From the NCBI RefSeq assembly GCF_000518605.1, contig NZ_KI912461.1:124001-188000 (forward strand): 64,000 bases of DNA. Direction: 5' to 3'. The stretch comes from Shewanella fidelis ATCC BAA-318 (GTDB taxonomy: Bacteria; Pseudomonadota; Gammaproteobacteria; Enterobacterales; Shewanellaceae). The notes beneath the pieces were generated by a model. It ran no database searches. It was not told the origin of the DNA and saw only the letters and a list, made by a program, of their open reading frames with translations. Both the position numbers and the translations under genes were made by a program. Positions 34,078-42,739 of this stretch are shown piece after piece (within the stretch, counting starts at the first letter, position 1; each line of letters opens with the position of its first letter).

Positions 34078-35325
34078 TTAGCCACCGAAGTCATCCAATA
34101 GGATGTTTTCATCTTCGACACCAAGATCTTTAAGCATACCTATAACAGCAGCGTTCATCATTGGTGGGCCACACATGTAGTATTCACAATCTTCTGGTGC
34201 TTCATGGTCACGTAAGTAGTTTTCGTACAATACGTTATGAATAAAGCCAGTGTATCCATCCCAGTTATCTTCAGGCTGTGGATCAGATAGCGCAACATGC
34301 CATTGGAAGTTGTCATTATCTGCCGCTAGACCATCGAAATCTTCTACGTAGAACATTTCACGACTAGAACGTGCACCGTACCAGAAGCTCATCTTACGCT
34401 TAGACTTAAGACGCTTAAGTTGGTCGAAGATGTGTGAACGCATAGGTGCCATACCAGCACCACCACCGATAAATACCATTTCAGCGTCAGTTTCTTTAGC
34501 GAAGAACTCACCAAATGGACCTGAAATTGTTACCTTGTCACCCGCTTTTAAGCTCCAGATGTACGAAGACATCTTACCACAAGGCAGGCTTAAATTGCGC
34601 GGTGGAGGCGTTGCAATACGTACGTTCAACATGATGATCCCTTCTTCTTCAGGGTAGTTCGCCATGGAGTATGCACGGATTGTTTCATCATCCACTTTTG
34701 ACTCTAGGTTAAAGAAGCCAAAGTGTTCCCAGTCGCCACGGTATTCTGCAGGTACATCAAAATCTGCATATTTTACGTGGTGAGCTGGCGCTTCGATCTG
34801 GATGTAACCACCAGCACGGAAAGGCACTGATTCGCCATCTGGAATACCAAGCTTTAGCTCTTTAATGAAAGTGGCTTTGTTATCGTTAGAGATAACTTCA
34901 CATTTCCACTTCTTAACACCAAAGATCTCTTCTTCTAGTTCAATCTCCATGTCAGTTTTTACGTTTACCTGACAAGATAAACGACAACCGCCACGGGCTT
35001 CACCTTTACTGATGTGGTCCATTTCAGTAGGCAGAATATCACCACCACCTGATTTCACGTGTACTTTACACTGACCACAAGTACCGCCGCCACCACAAGC
35101 TGATGACACGAAAATACCGCTTTCAGCTAACGCACCTAGTAGCTTGCCACCAGCCGCAGTTTTAATTGCTTTATCTGCATCACCGTTAATGCCGATAGTG
35201 ACGTCACCGCTTGCAACTAGCTTAGACTTAGCGAAGAGAATCACTAACACTAACACTAATACGATTGCGGTAAACATACTCACACCGAGATAAACATCTA
35301 TCGGAGTAGATTCAAGAATACCCAT
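34078..35325 (-). CDS. nqrF: Na+-translocating NADH:quinone reductase subunit F
   Basis: This 415-residue subunit accepts electrons from NADH. It has one N-terminal membrane helix (about 13-32), then a ferredoxin-like [2Fe-2S] domain with Cys77, Cys83, Cys86 and Cys118. An FAD domain follows (RAYSMANYP), then an NADH domain (VFIGGGAGMAPMRSH, YYMCGPPMMN) ending ILLDDFGG as in Vibrio NqrF. It passes electrons from NADH through FAD and FeS into the complex. It sits 47 bases after nqrE. Confidence 0.98.
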   Translation of the reverse strand: MGILESTPIDVYLGVSMFTAIVLVLVLVILFAKSKLVASGDVTIGINGDADKAIKTAAGGKLLGALAESGIFVSSACGGGGTCGQCKVHVKSGGGDILPTEMDHISKGEARGGCRLSCQVNVKTDMEIELEEEIFGVKKWKCEVISNDNKATFIKELKLGIPDGESVPFRAGGYIQIEAPAHHVKYADFDVPAEYRGDWEHFGFFNLESKVDDETIRAYSMANYPEEEGIIMLNVRIATPPPRNLSLPCGKMSSYIWSLKAGDKVTISGPFGEFFAKETDAEMVFIGGGAGMAPMRSHIFDQLKRLKSKRKMSFWYGARSSREMFYVEDFDGLAADNDNFQWHVALSDPQPEDNWDGYTGFIHNVLYENYLRDHEAPEDCEYYMCGPPMMNAAVIGMLKDLGVEDENILLDDFGG

Positions 35326-35372
35326 AAACTTATCCTTAAAGGTTCAAATTAATGCGTCGTTTAGGTGCCTCT

Positions 35373-35981
35373 TTACAGAGACACACCAGAGAACGACATG
35401 AAACCTAGAGCCATCAAACCAGCAGTTACAAAGGTAATACCTAAACCGCGAAGCCCATCAGGAACATCTGCATATTTTAACTTCTCACGGATACCAGCAA
35501 GCAGCACAAGTGCTAACGCCCAGCCAATACCAGAACCAATACCAAACACTAAGCTTTCGCCTAGGTTGTAATCACGTTCAACCATGAATGAAACCGCACC
35601 GAAAATTGCACAGTTTACAGTGATAAGTGGTAGGAAAATCCCTAACGCGTTATATAGCGGTGGGAAATACTTATCTAATGTCATTTCAAGGATTTGAACT
35701 AAAGCTGCGATCACACCAATAAAGGTAATGAATTTTAAGAAGCTTAAGTCGGCATCAGGTACACCAGCCCAAGCAAGCGCGCCTGGAGCAAGAAGACCTT
35801 GATAGATAATTTGGTTAACAGGTACTGAAATTGCCAGTACTACAATAACCGCAACACCTAGACCCATGGCTGTTTTAACTTTCTTTGAAACTGCAAGGAA
35901 AGTACACATACCAAGGAAAAAGGATAGCGCCATGTTTTCAATGAAAACAGAACGGATTAATAGACTAATATAATGTTCCAT
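35373..35981 (-). CDS. nqrE: Na+-translocating NADH:quinone reductase subunit E
   Basis: This 202-residue integral membrane subunit has six transmembrane helices. It contains paired half-helix motifs with Cys (FFLGMCTFLAVSKK and LITVNCAIFGAVSFM), which together with NqrD supply the four Cys of an intramembrane iron site. It is homologous to NqrD and to RnfA. The six-base gap to nqrD indicates co-translation within the nqr operon. Start ATG at 35981. Confidence 0.98.
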   Translation of the reverse strand: MEHYISLLIRSVFIENMALSFFLGMCTFLAVSKKVKTAMGLGVAVIVVLAISVPVNQIIYQGLLAPGALAWAGVPDADLSFLKFITFIGVIAALVQILEMTLDKYFPPLYNALGIFLPLITVNCAIFGAVSFMVERDYNLGESLVFGIGSGIGWALALVLLAGIREKLKYADVPDGLRGLGITFVTAGLMALGFMSFSGVSL

Positions 35982-35986
35982 TATGC

Positions 35987-36619
35987 TTATCCTTTCGCTT
36001 CAACTTGCTCAGGCTTCATCACACGAATAATCCAGATCAATGCACCGATCAGGAAGAACGCACTTGGAGGAAGCAGCAATAGGCCATTAGGCTGGTACCA
36101 GCCACCGTCTGAAATCTTGCTTAAGATTTCAATGCCAAATAGTGAACCATTACCAAACAGCTCACGTACGAAGCCAACTGATAGCAAGATAGCACCATAG
36201 CCTAAGCCGTTACCGATACCATCCATGAAGCTCATCATAGGAGGAGTCTTCATCGCATAAGCCTCTGCACGGCCCATTACGATACAGTTAGTAATAATCA
36301 AACCAACGAATACTGACAACTGCTTAGCGACATCATAAGCGTAAGCTTGCAATACTTGGTCAACCACAATTACCAAAGACGCAATAATCGTCATCTGTAC
36401 GATAATACGAACACTGCTTGGAATGTGATTACGGATTAATGAGATAAATAGGTTAGACAAAGCACATACAGCAGTAAGTGCGATTGTCATTACCAAAGCT
36501 GTTTCCATTTTACTGGTTACAGCCAAGGCACTACATACACCCAGAATTTGTAGAGCAATCGGGTTATTGCTAACAATAGGTCCAATCAGAACCGATTTAA
36601 GTTCTTTAGCATCAGCCAT
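35987..36619 (-). CDS. nqrD: Na+-translocating NADH:quinone reductase subunit D
   Basis: This 210-residue membrane subunit has six helices. The Cys-bearing segments ALQILGVCSALAVTSKMET and FVGLIITNCIVMGRAEAY mirror those of NqrE and complete the iron site. The ATG overlaps the nqrC stop by one base (TAATG), a sign of translational coupling. It is homologous to RnfE, but the gene order nqrABCDEF settles the identity. Confidence 0.98.
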   Translation of the reverse strand: MADAKELKSVLIGPIVSNNPIALQILGVCSALAVTSKMETALVMTIALTAVCALSNLFISLIRNHIPSSVRIIVQMTIIASLVIVVDQVLQAYAYDVAKQLSVFVGLIITNCIVMGRAEAYAMKTPPMMSFMDGIGNGLGYGAILLSVGFVRELFGNGSLFGIEILSKISDGGWYQPNGLLLLPPSAFFLIGALIWIIRVMKPEQVEAKG

Positions 36620-37413
36620 TAGCTAAGCCCTCCATTGCGAGCCTTTTCGATAAAGCGTGCAAAACCTTCTTCACCTAACCAAAATTCAAGTGAGTTTTGT
36701 ACACCATTACCAGTAAGCGTTGCACCAGATAATGCATCAACACCGTATGGAGAAGCCGCTACTGCAGGGTTTTTCGTTACGCTAATCGCAAGCTCACCCT
36801 TGTCGTTATATAGCTTCTTACCTGTCCACTTAGCGATCCACTGTGGGTTTTGAACTTCACCACCTAGACCTGGTGTTTCACCAGAGCCAGTGAAGCTGTA
36901 GTAAACCAAACTACGAATCGTATTCAAGTCAGGTTCTACCGCTAAGAAAGCAAACATGGTTGACCACAAACCGTAACCTTTAACAGGAATAATCACTGTT
37001 TGTAGTTGTTTGTTGTCATCATGCACTAAGTACACAACCGCTTTGTTTGCAACACGCTTTACAGATGCAATATCGTTTTGTGGGATAAACGATGTAGCTG
37101 GAGTACGCGCTGCTTTTTCAGTATCAAAAGCATTCGCATCACCTTCTACAAAGTCACCGGTTTTAAGGTCAACCAATTTAGCTTCAACATACTTATCGTA
37201 TGTAGATAAAATGGTAGCCTTTTCAACTTTACCTTCACGAGTATTGATAAGACCAGCAGCTTCAAGAATGTATTTTTGCTTATCAAGAAGCTTGTTTTCT
37301 TGTTGGGTTGGCTTCAACAATACCGCTGCTGTGGATACAAACATCGAGCAGATGAAACATAAACCAACAACGACAAACAGAGTTTTACCAAAAGAATCTT
37401 TATTACTAGCCAC
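36619..37413 (-). CDS. nqrC: Na+-translocating NADH:quinone reductase subunit C
   Basis: This 264-residue subunit has one N-terminal helix (about 10-31) and a periplasmic FMN-binding domain. The flavinylation motif VDALSGATLT places the covalently bound FMN on Thr232 by homology. GETPGLGGEVQNPQW is the family signature. I chose the GTG start at 37413 because GGAGGA lies 7 bases upstream and Vibrio NqrC (MASNNDS...) aligns with the following ASNKDS. This start overlaps the nqrB stop by 8 bases. The longer frame upstream has no homology. Confidence 0.97.
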   Translation of the reverse strand: MASNKDSFGKTLFVVVGLCFICSMFVSTAAVLLKPTQQENKLLDKQKYILEAAGLINTREGKVEKATILSTYDKYVEAKLVDLKTGDFVEGDANAFDTEKAARTPATSFIPQNDIASVKRVANKAVVYLVHDDNKQLQTVIIPVKGYGLWSTMFAFLAVEPDLNTIRSLVYYSFTGSGETPGLGGEVQNPQWIAKWTGKKLYNDKGELAISVTKNPAVAASPYGVDALSGATLTGNGVQNSLEFWLGEEGFARFIEKARNGGLS

Positions 37414-38605
37414 GTGCAATCCTCCGCTTAATATTCGACTGAACCACGAAATGGTCAAATAATGGAGCAAATAGGTTCGCGAACAAGATAGCCAACATCA
37501 TGCCTTCTGGGAACGCAGGGTTGATAACGCGAATGAATACTGCCATAGCACCGATAAGAATACCGTAGGCCCATTTTGCATTATTGGTGAAAGACGCCGA
37601 AACAGGGTCTGTCGCCATAAACATCATACCGAACGCAAAGCCACCTAAAACAAGGTGCCAGTACCAAGGCATAGCAAACATAGGGTTAGTATCACTACCG
37701 ATAAAGTTAAGTAGGTAAGAAACGGCAATCATACCGACCATCACACCACCCACGATACGCCATGAAGCGATACGAGTGTAGATGATAACCGCGCCACCGA
37801 TTAAGATAGCAAGTGTTGACACTTCACCAACAGAACCAGGAATGAAACCTAAGAATGCGTTCCACCAGTCTTGTGTTAGACCGTATTCTAAAGTGCCTTG
37901 TGCCGCTTGGCTCAGTGCTGTTGCACCAGAGAAACCGTCAGCAACAACCCAAGTGGTGTCACCAGACATGTTTAGCGGATAAGCGAAGAATAGGAATGCA
38001 CGGCCAGCCAGTGCTGGGTTTAAGAAGTTACGCCCTGTACCACCAAAGATCTCTTTCGCAACCACTACACCGAAGGTAATACCAAGTGCAACCATCCATA
38101 GCGGAATCGTTGCCGGCAGTGTTAATGCGAAAAGAATCGAGGTAACAAAGAAGCCTTCGTTAACTTCATGTCCGCGTACTGATGCAAAAAGTACTTCCCA
38201 TATACCACCAACAACGAACGTCACGGCATAAATAGGTAAGAACCAACAGGCACCATACCACATTAATGCGGCAACCCCCGAATCAGCAGTAAGTTCAGTA
38301 CCAAACATACCGAAAAGTGCGACCTGCCAAGTGTCTGGAGCAGCAAAACCTGCAGCCAATGCATCTTGTGCTTGTAAGCCGACGTTAAACATACCCATAA
38401 ACATTGCAGGGAATGTACATGCCCAAACCGTAATCATCATACGCTTTAGGTCCAAGTTATCACGAACGTGGGTGCGTCCCTTGTTCACATAACCTGGGGT
38501 ATAAAAGACAGTATATGCTGCTTCAAAAAGCGCATAAAACTTCTCATATTTACCGCCTTTTTCAAATTGCGGCTCAATATTTTCGAAAAACTGTTTTAAG
38601 CCCAT
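37406..38605 (-). CDS. nqrB: Na+-translocating NADH:quinone reductase subunit B
   Basis: This 399-residue polytopic membrane subunit has about ten helices. DGFSGATALS carries the covalent FMN Thr229 (Thr236 in Vibrio numbering), and the complex uses NqrB for riboflavin binding and much of the Na+ path. Conserved blocks include TPGYVNKGRTHVRDNLDLKR, GHEVNEGFFVTSILFALTLP and GGTGRNFLNPALAGRAFLFF. It begins one base overlapping the nqrA stop and overlaps nqrC by 8 bases. Confidence 0.98.
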   Translation of the reverse strand: MGLKQFFENIEPQFEKGGKYEKFYALFEAAYTVFYTPGYVNKGRTHVRDNLDLKRMMITVWACTFPAMFMGMFNVGLQAQDALAAGFAAPDTWQVALFGMFGTELTADSGVAALMWYGACWFLPIYAVTFVVGGIWEVLFASVRGHEVNEGFFVTSILFALTLPATIPLWMVALGITFGVVVAKEIFGGTGRNFLNPALAGRAFLFFAYPLNMSGDTTWVVADGFSGATALSQAAQGTLEYGLTQDWWNAFLGFIPGSVGEVSTLAILIGGAVIIYTRIASWRIVGGVMVGMIAVSYLLNFIGSDTNPMFAMPWYWHLVLGGFAFGMMFMATDPVSASFTNNAKWAYGILIGAMAVFIRVINPAFPEGMMLAILFANLFAPLFDHFVVQSNIKRRIARG

Positions 38606-39939
38606 TAGCCTTCCCTCAGAATCGTATCTAAGCAGTCACGTAGATATGACGCGTAGTCATACTTACCTGGACATACGAAAGTACACAGTGCCAAATCTTC
38701 TTCATCCAACTCCAATGCGCCTAACGTTGCCGCACCATCGTAATCACCTGAAACCAGATCACGCAGTAACATAGTTGGCAGAATATCTAATGGCATCACA
38801 CGTTCATAGTTGCCAATAGGCACCATTGCACGGTCACTACCACCGGTACTCGTTGTCATGTTAAATAGACGAGAAGATGAAAGGTGCCCAAGGAACGCAC
38901 GAGTAATTGAGAACTTATTGGCGCCAGGCATTGCCCAACCAAAGAACTCTTTTTCTGTACCTTCTTCAAGCAAGCTAACTTGGTTATGGTAACGGCCAAG
39001 ATAAGCGTGAGGGCCTATAGCGTTGCGACCGTTTAAAACAGAACCAGAAATAGAACGAACAGTCCCTTCTGCTTTTTCGCCTTCAAGTAATTGCACCATA
39101 GATGCACCAACTTGCGTACGCACTAAGCGTGGCTTAACAGCTTTAGGACCGGCAATAGCAACAACACGCTGAGTATAAAGCTCACCCGTTGTAAATAACT
39201 GACCAAACGCAATCACGTCTTGGTAGTTAATATGCCAAACGGTTCTGTTTGCAGAAGCAGGTAATAGGTGATGAATGTGCGTGCCAGGTAATCCCGCAGG
39301 GTGCAGGCCAGCAAACTCTTCAACCTGAGCGTTAGCAGCTGGAATATCTGCGCCAGCAGCTTTACAAAGGTAAACCTTACCTTCAGTTAACTTTGAAAGT
39401 AGCTTTAAACCATTTTCAAAATCAGCTTTATGCTCTGCAATCACGACAACAGGATCTGCTGCCAGTGGTTGAGTATCGATAGCGGTGACAAAAATACCTG
39501 CGGCAGTTGCATCAACGCCAGGTACTTTACTAAAAGGACGCGTACGCAAAGCAGTCCACAAGCCTGATTGGATCAGGTTGTCACGTACTTGCTGTGACTC
39601 TAACGTGTCGATAGCAGTGGCGTCATATTTAGCAAAAGAGATGCTTTCATCCCCTTCTACTTCTATAACAACAGACTGCAGAACACGCTGAGCGCCCCGG
39701 TTAACTTCGGAAATTGTGCCACTGGCTGAAGCTGTGTATATCACGCCTAGGTTTTTCTTATCTTCAAAAAGAACCTGACCTTTTTTAACTTTATCTCCCA
39801 CCTTAATTTTCATGGTAGGACGTAAGCCAATATACTCTTCACCCAAAATAGCTACATGTTTGATGGCATTACCATCATGGATAACTTGCTCTGGCCCACC
39901 TGCAATAGGCAGGTCCAATCCTTTCTTTATTGTAATCAT
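38605..39939 (-). CDS. nqrA: Na+-translocating NADH:quinone reductase subunit A
   Basis: This 444-residue cytoplasmic-side subunit without membrane helices is tied to ubiquinone binding. It begins MITIKKGLDLPIAGGPEQVI as in Vibrio. Other blocks are RTRPFSKVPG, HPAGLPGTHIHHLLP, SGSVLNGRNAIGPHAYLGRY, MVPIGNYERVMPLDILPT and LCTFVCPGKYDY. I set the start at the ATG 39939 from homology. The ribosome site there is weak and the frame is open 11 codons further upstream. First gene of the nqrABCDEF-apbE-nqrM operon. A CRP-like site lies about 380 bases upstream. Confidence 0.97.
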   Translation of the reverse strand: MITIKKGLDLPIAGGPEQVIHDGNAIKHVAILGEEYIGLRPTMKIKVGDKVKKGQVLFEDKKNLGVIYTASASGTISEVNRGAQRVLQSVVIEVEGDESISFAKYDATAIDTLESQQVRDNLIQSGLWTALRTRPFSKVPGVDATAAGIFVTAIDTQPLAADPVVVIAEHKADFENGLKLLSKLTEGKVYLCKAAGADIPAANAQVEEFAGLHPAGLPGTHIHHLLPASANRTVWHINYQDVIAFGQLFTTGELYTQRVVAIAGPKAVKPRLVRTQVGASMVQLLEGEKAEGTVRSISGSVLNGRNAIGPHAYLGRYHNQVSLLEEGTEKEFFGWAMPGANKFSITRAFLGHLSSSRLFNMTTSTGGSDRAMVPIGNYERVMPLDILPTMLLRDLVSGDYDGAATLGALELDEEDLALCTFVCPGKYDYASYLRDCLDTILREG

Positions 39940-40321
39940 ATCCACAAGCACTACGTTATGAAGGAAAGACAATGCGCCGCGTTCCTGCTAAACACACAAG
40001 TTTTAAACAAACCTCTAATTCGTGTTGAGCTAGCGCTAATTTATCGCCAAAATGCGATCAAAATCACGCTGGTCGCGCGCATTTTACCCCAAATATCACC
40101 GACTCGCCATGAAAATTGTGTCTGTTTTAAAAGCTTGAAGGCATTTTTATAACAAACATCCTAAATCTACGAAGATATTAAGAATCAATTAATATAGCTG
40201 CAGGCCACATTCTCCATACATTTAAAGAGGTTAATTAACTTTTACGCTTTCATAACACTGTTATAGTTATTGTTAATAATAAAATTTACACTTTTGTCTA
40301 ACTGCTGCTTAATTGAGCTTG

Positions 40322-40337
40322 CGAGATCTAGATCACA
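40322..40337. promoter_or_regulatory. CRP-like site upstream of the nqr operon
   Basis: CGAGATCTAGATCACA matches the CRP core TGTGATCTAGATCACA at 14 of 16 positions. It lies between luxS and nqrA, about 383-398 bases before the nqrA start, so the transcript would need a long leader if this site acts on nqr. Confidence 0.6.
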
Positions 40338-40408
40338 AGCAATAAAAAGCAAATAAAACTCACCGCAAGCTATGTTTTGCCACTGCAAAATAGCTCACAT
40401 ATCGCTAT

Positions 40409-40429
40409 TTTGAATAGCCGCTATTCAAA
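40409..40429. repeat. Inverted repeat near the CRP-like site
   Basis: TTTGAATAG-CCG-CTATTCAAA has perfect 9-bp arms around a three-base centre and no U-tract. It is a candidate operator or RNA hairpin in the luxS-nqrA spacer. Confidence 0.6.
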
Positions 40430-40632
40430 GCAAAAAACATGCTTAAACCCTAAATAAGCGAATAACCAAATGCCTTATTGTTAATGGTATGTAACTTTAT
40501 TAGGTGGTAAATGAGTGGCAAGCGAGCGAGCAAGTAAAACAGAAACCAAACCTTCCGCTTGTAGCAAGGATTAGCAGAGCTGCATCTTTGTCAGGGTAGT
40601 GTCAGCTTTATCCAATAATTGAGTCTTAAATA

Positions 40633-40660
40633 CAAAAAAAGCAGCTAACGCTGCTTTTTT
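40633..40660 (-). terminator. Rho-independent terminator of luxS
   Basis: AAAAAAAGCAGC-TAAC-GCTGCTTTTTT is about 25 bases past the luxS stop. Confidence 0.9.
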
Positions 40661-40684
40661 GTATATTTTAAACACCCAACTAAT

Positions 40685-41194
40685 TTAAAGCCCCTTTAAA
40701 ATATCTTCGCTCAGGCTAAGGTCATCATTGCGGTTCACATTAATCCCTGCGGCAATAATATTACGTGCAATCTCTTTGGCCTGATCTAATGAATGCATCT
40801 CATAAGTACCACACTGATATTCATTAAGCTCTGGGATCTCTGATTGCGCAGCCACTTTTAATACATCTTGCATAGCAGCTAACCAAGCGTCTGCAACTAC
40901 TGACTCACTCGGCGTACCAATTAAGCTCATATAAAAACCGGTACGGCAGCCCATAGGTGAAATATCAATAATTTCCACATCATCGCCGTTTAAGTGATCA
41001 CGCATAAAGCCTGCAAAAAGATGCTCTAAAGTATGAATACCACGCTCACTTAAGATCTCTTTGTTGGGTACGCAAAAACGTAAGTCAAACACAGTGATGG
41101 TATCGCCTTTAGGTGTCGCCATCGATTTAGCTACACGCACAGCAGGCGCATTCATACGAGTATGGTCAACAGTAAAACTATCTAATAACGGCAT
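40685..41194 (-). CDS. luxS: S-ribosylhomocysteine lyase (autoinducer-2 synthase)
   Basis: This 169-residue metalloenzyme splits S-ribosylhomocysteine into homocysteine and DPD, the precursor of AI-2, in the activated methyl cycle. Metal ligands are His54 and His58 (GIHTLEHLFAGFMRDHL) and Cys128 (QCGTYEMHS), and the catalytic Cys83 lies in MGCRTGFYMS. Full length. Single-gene unit with its own terminator. AI-2 signalling use in this organism is not shown by the sequence. Confidence 0.98.
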   Translation of the reverse strand: MPLLDSFTVDHTRMNAPAVRVAKSMATPKGDTITVFDLRFCVPNKEILSERGIHTLEHLFAGFMRDHLNGDDVEIIDISPMGCRTGFYMSLIGTPSESVVADAWLAAMQDVLKVAAQSEIPELNEYQCGTYEMHSLDQAKEIARNIIAAGINVNRNDDLSLSEDILKGL

Positions 41195-41540
41195 GGCAAT
41201 TCTCCAAATTCACCTAGTTTTTTTACAATCACTACGCTCAACGCGCTTGTGACGCTTTTATTATTTATCTTACAGCCCCGACTTTGTACCGCAAATGATA
41301 CTTACCTAGCCCAACGCTATAGTCAACAATAACTATCACAAACTTTTTTCATCAAAGCTGCTCTTATAACATTTGCGTTCAAACAGCAGCCAAACCAAGG
41401 GGCATATAAAATGAGCAGACCAGTGACTTATACACTGCAGCGTATGACTTACTCAACGACACATACAAAAAAGCCACAGCAATTTGCTATGGCTTTAGGT
41501 TATCACTAGATAGTTAACTATCTGGGCTAACTTTTGTTAG
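41195..41540. other. Spacer between luxS and bolA
   Basis: This contains the luxS promoter region and the bolA terminator. A 32-codon plus-strand frame at 41411-41509 has AAGGGG upstream but runs through the terminator, so I do not call it a gene. Confidence 0.45.
41469..41496 (-). terminator. Rho-independent terminator of bolA
   Basis: AAAGCCA ... TGGCTTT with inner AGCA/TGCT pairing has an A6 run at left, giving a U-tract on the minus strand. It lies about 45 bases past the bolA stop. Confidence 0.75.
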
Positions 41541-41840
41541 TTAGCCTTTACACTTTGGCGAGTCTGGTACATTTGCTTCGTCAGCCCATTCTTGCGGTGT
41601 ATAAGTGTGCATAGACAAGGCATGTAAGCCTTGAGCAAACTCTTCAGCTAACGCTTCATTGACCGCACGATGACGACCAATAAGTCGCTTACCTTCAAAC
41701 TCACTACTAGCAATAATCACTTTAAAGTGAGTCTCTGAATTTGGTGGTACATGGTGATTGTGACTTTCATTGATCACTTCTAGGTGCGATGGTGATAGTG
41801 CTGCGGTAAGTTTTTCGGTAATGATCTGCGCTACTGACAT
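41541..41840 (-). CDS. bolA: BolA-family protein
   Basis: This 99-residue protein aligns along most of E. coli BolA (LEVINESHNHHVPPNSETHFKV, then GRHRAVNEALAEEF and LHALSMHTYTPQEW). BolA has a KH-like fold. It partners monothiol glutaredoxins in iron-sulfur handling and has been linked to cell shape and stress-dependent transcription. His residues around 28-30 and 76 are the kind used for cluster ligation. In E. coli bolA neighbours yajG and ampG, which also occur further along this window. Single gene. Confidence 0.95.
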   Translation of the reverse strand: MSVAQIITEKLTAALSPSHLEVINESHNHHVPPNSETHFKVIIASSEFEGKRLIGRHRAVNEALAEEFAQGLHALSMHTYTPQEWADEANVPDSPKCKG

Positions 41841-41961
41841 AAAGATGTTCTCGAATTAAGGCATAAATGCGATTGCGGCAGAGTACTGCTATCAATGTTA
41901 AAGGTCAACTGACGACCCTGTAATGAAATTTGAATAAGCTGCTATCAGTCATGCTAGGCTG

Positions 41962-42636
41962 CTAATTATGCTGATGATAATTAGCGATTAAACACCTAAA
42001 AGTGTAATTCACTCTAGGTTGTTCAACCTTGAGCCGCTTTGGTAATGAGTGCTCCCAATCACTTTGCATAGGCCAATGCATAATCAGTAAATCGCCACTT
42101 TCTAAATGCAAACATTGCTTGTCTAATGTTTGCTTATGGCGAATGAAAAAATCACGACTTGCTCCAATCGTCACAGAAGCGATATCCGTTCCAGATTTAA
42201 TTTCCTTTTCATCATCACTATGCCAGCCCATAGATTCATGGCCATTAGCATAGAGGTTGACTAATACTCCATTTGACTGCAAGCCAAAATCACGTTCGAG
42301 TTTAAGACGCAGTTTTTGAGCATAATGCGGCCAAGGTTGAGCTTCAATGAATAAGCCAGAATAGACGTAATCACAGCCTTTATCGCCAAACCACACTTGG
42401 CTGCGTGGAATAGGATGATGCTTACCAAAAACAAATACTTCGGGGCGGGTTAACGGATAAGTCTCAACTTCTTTAAGTAGCGCTGCTTGTTGAGCTAGAT
42501 TTAAATAGCCTTTTATTAAGGTATAAGGTGGACGTGGCTTTGTATTTGCCTTTTGCAATTGGCTCTCATGCCCTTGAGTGGCTGGCTGTGCTTCTGATGG
42601 CGGGTCGAAATCAAAATCATCTTGTTGCATCTTCAC
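41962..42636 (-). CDS. AlkB-family Fe(II)/2-oxoglutarate dioxygenase
   Basis: This 224-residue protein has a jelly-roll core with Fe ligands His139-x-Asp141 (ESMGWHSDDE) and His196 (DWEHSLPK), and 2-oxoglutarate-binding Arg208 and Arg214 (PRVNYTFR). NLYANGHESMGWHSDDEKEI resembles human ALKBH2-type enzymes, which remove methyl groups from alkylated DNA bases. The first 35 residues are polar and probably disordered. GGAAGG precedes the ATG. Divergent from rlmG. No Ada box was recognised. Confidence 0.92.
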   Translation of the reverse strand: MKMQQDDFDFDPPSEAQPATQGHESQLQKANTKPRPPYTLIKGYLNLAQQAALLKEVETYPLTRPEVFVFGKHHPIPRSQVWFGDKGCDYVYSGLFIEAQPWPHYAQKLRLKLERDFGLQSNGVLVNLYANGHESMGWHSDDEKEIKSGTDIASVTIGASRDFFIRHKQTLDKQCLHLESGDLLIMHWPMQSDWEHSLPKRLKVEQPRVNYTFRCLIANYHQHN

Positions 42637-42739
42637 CTTCCACTAAACAAAGCTATAAACGGCATACTTAGACATCATATACCTGAGATCATAAATCTGC
42701 GATAATATGCGCCCTATTTTATTTGGTACTGATTGGCAT

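Larger units (their letters stand above)
39940..40684. other. 745-bp region between luxS and nqrA
   Basis: No gene is visible. Seen: a CRP-like site at 40322-40337, an inverted repeat at 40409-40429 and the luxS terminator at 40633-40660. The long AT-rich stretch suggests an extended nqr regulatory region or an unrecognised RNA. Confidence 0.6.

Noticed and set aside
41411..41509. 32-codon plus-strand frame between luxS and bolA
   Set aside because: Although AAGGGG precedes it, the frame runs through the bolA terminator hairpin and has no protein-like features.
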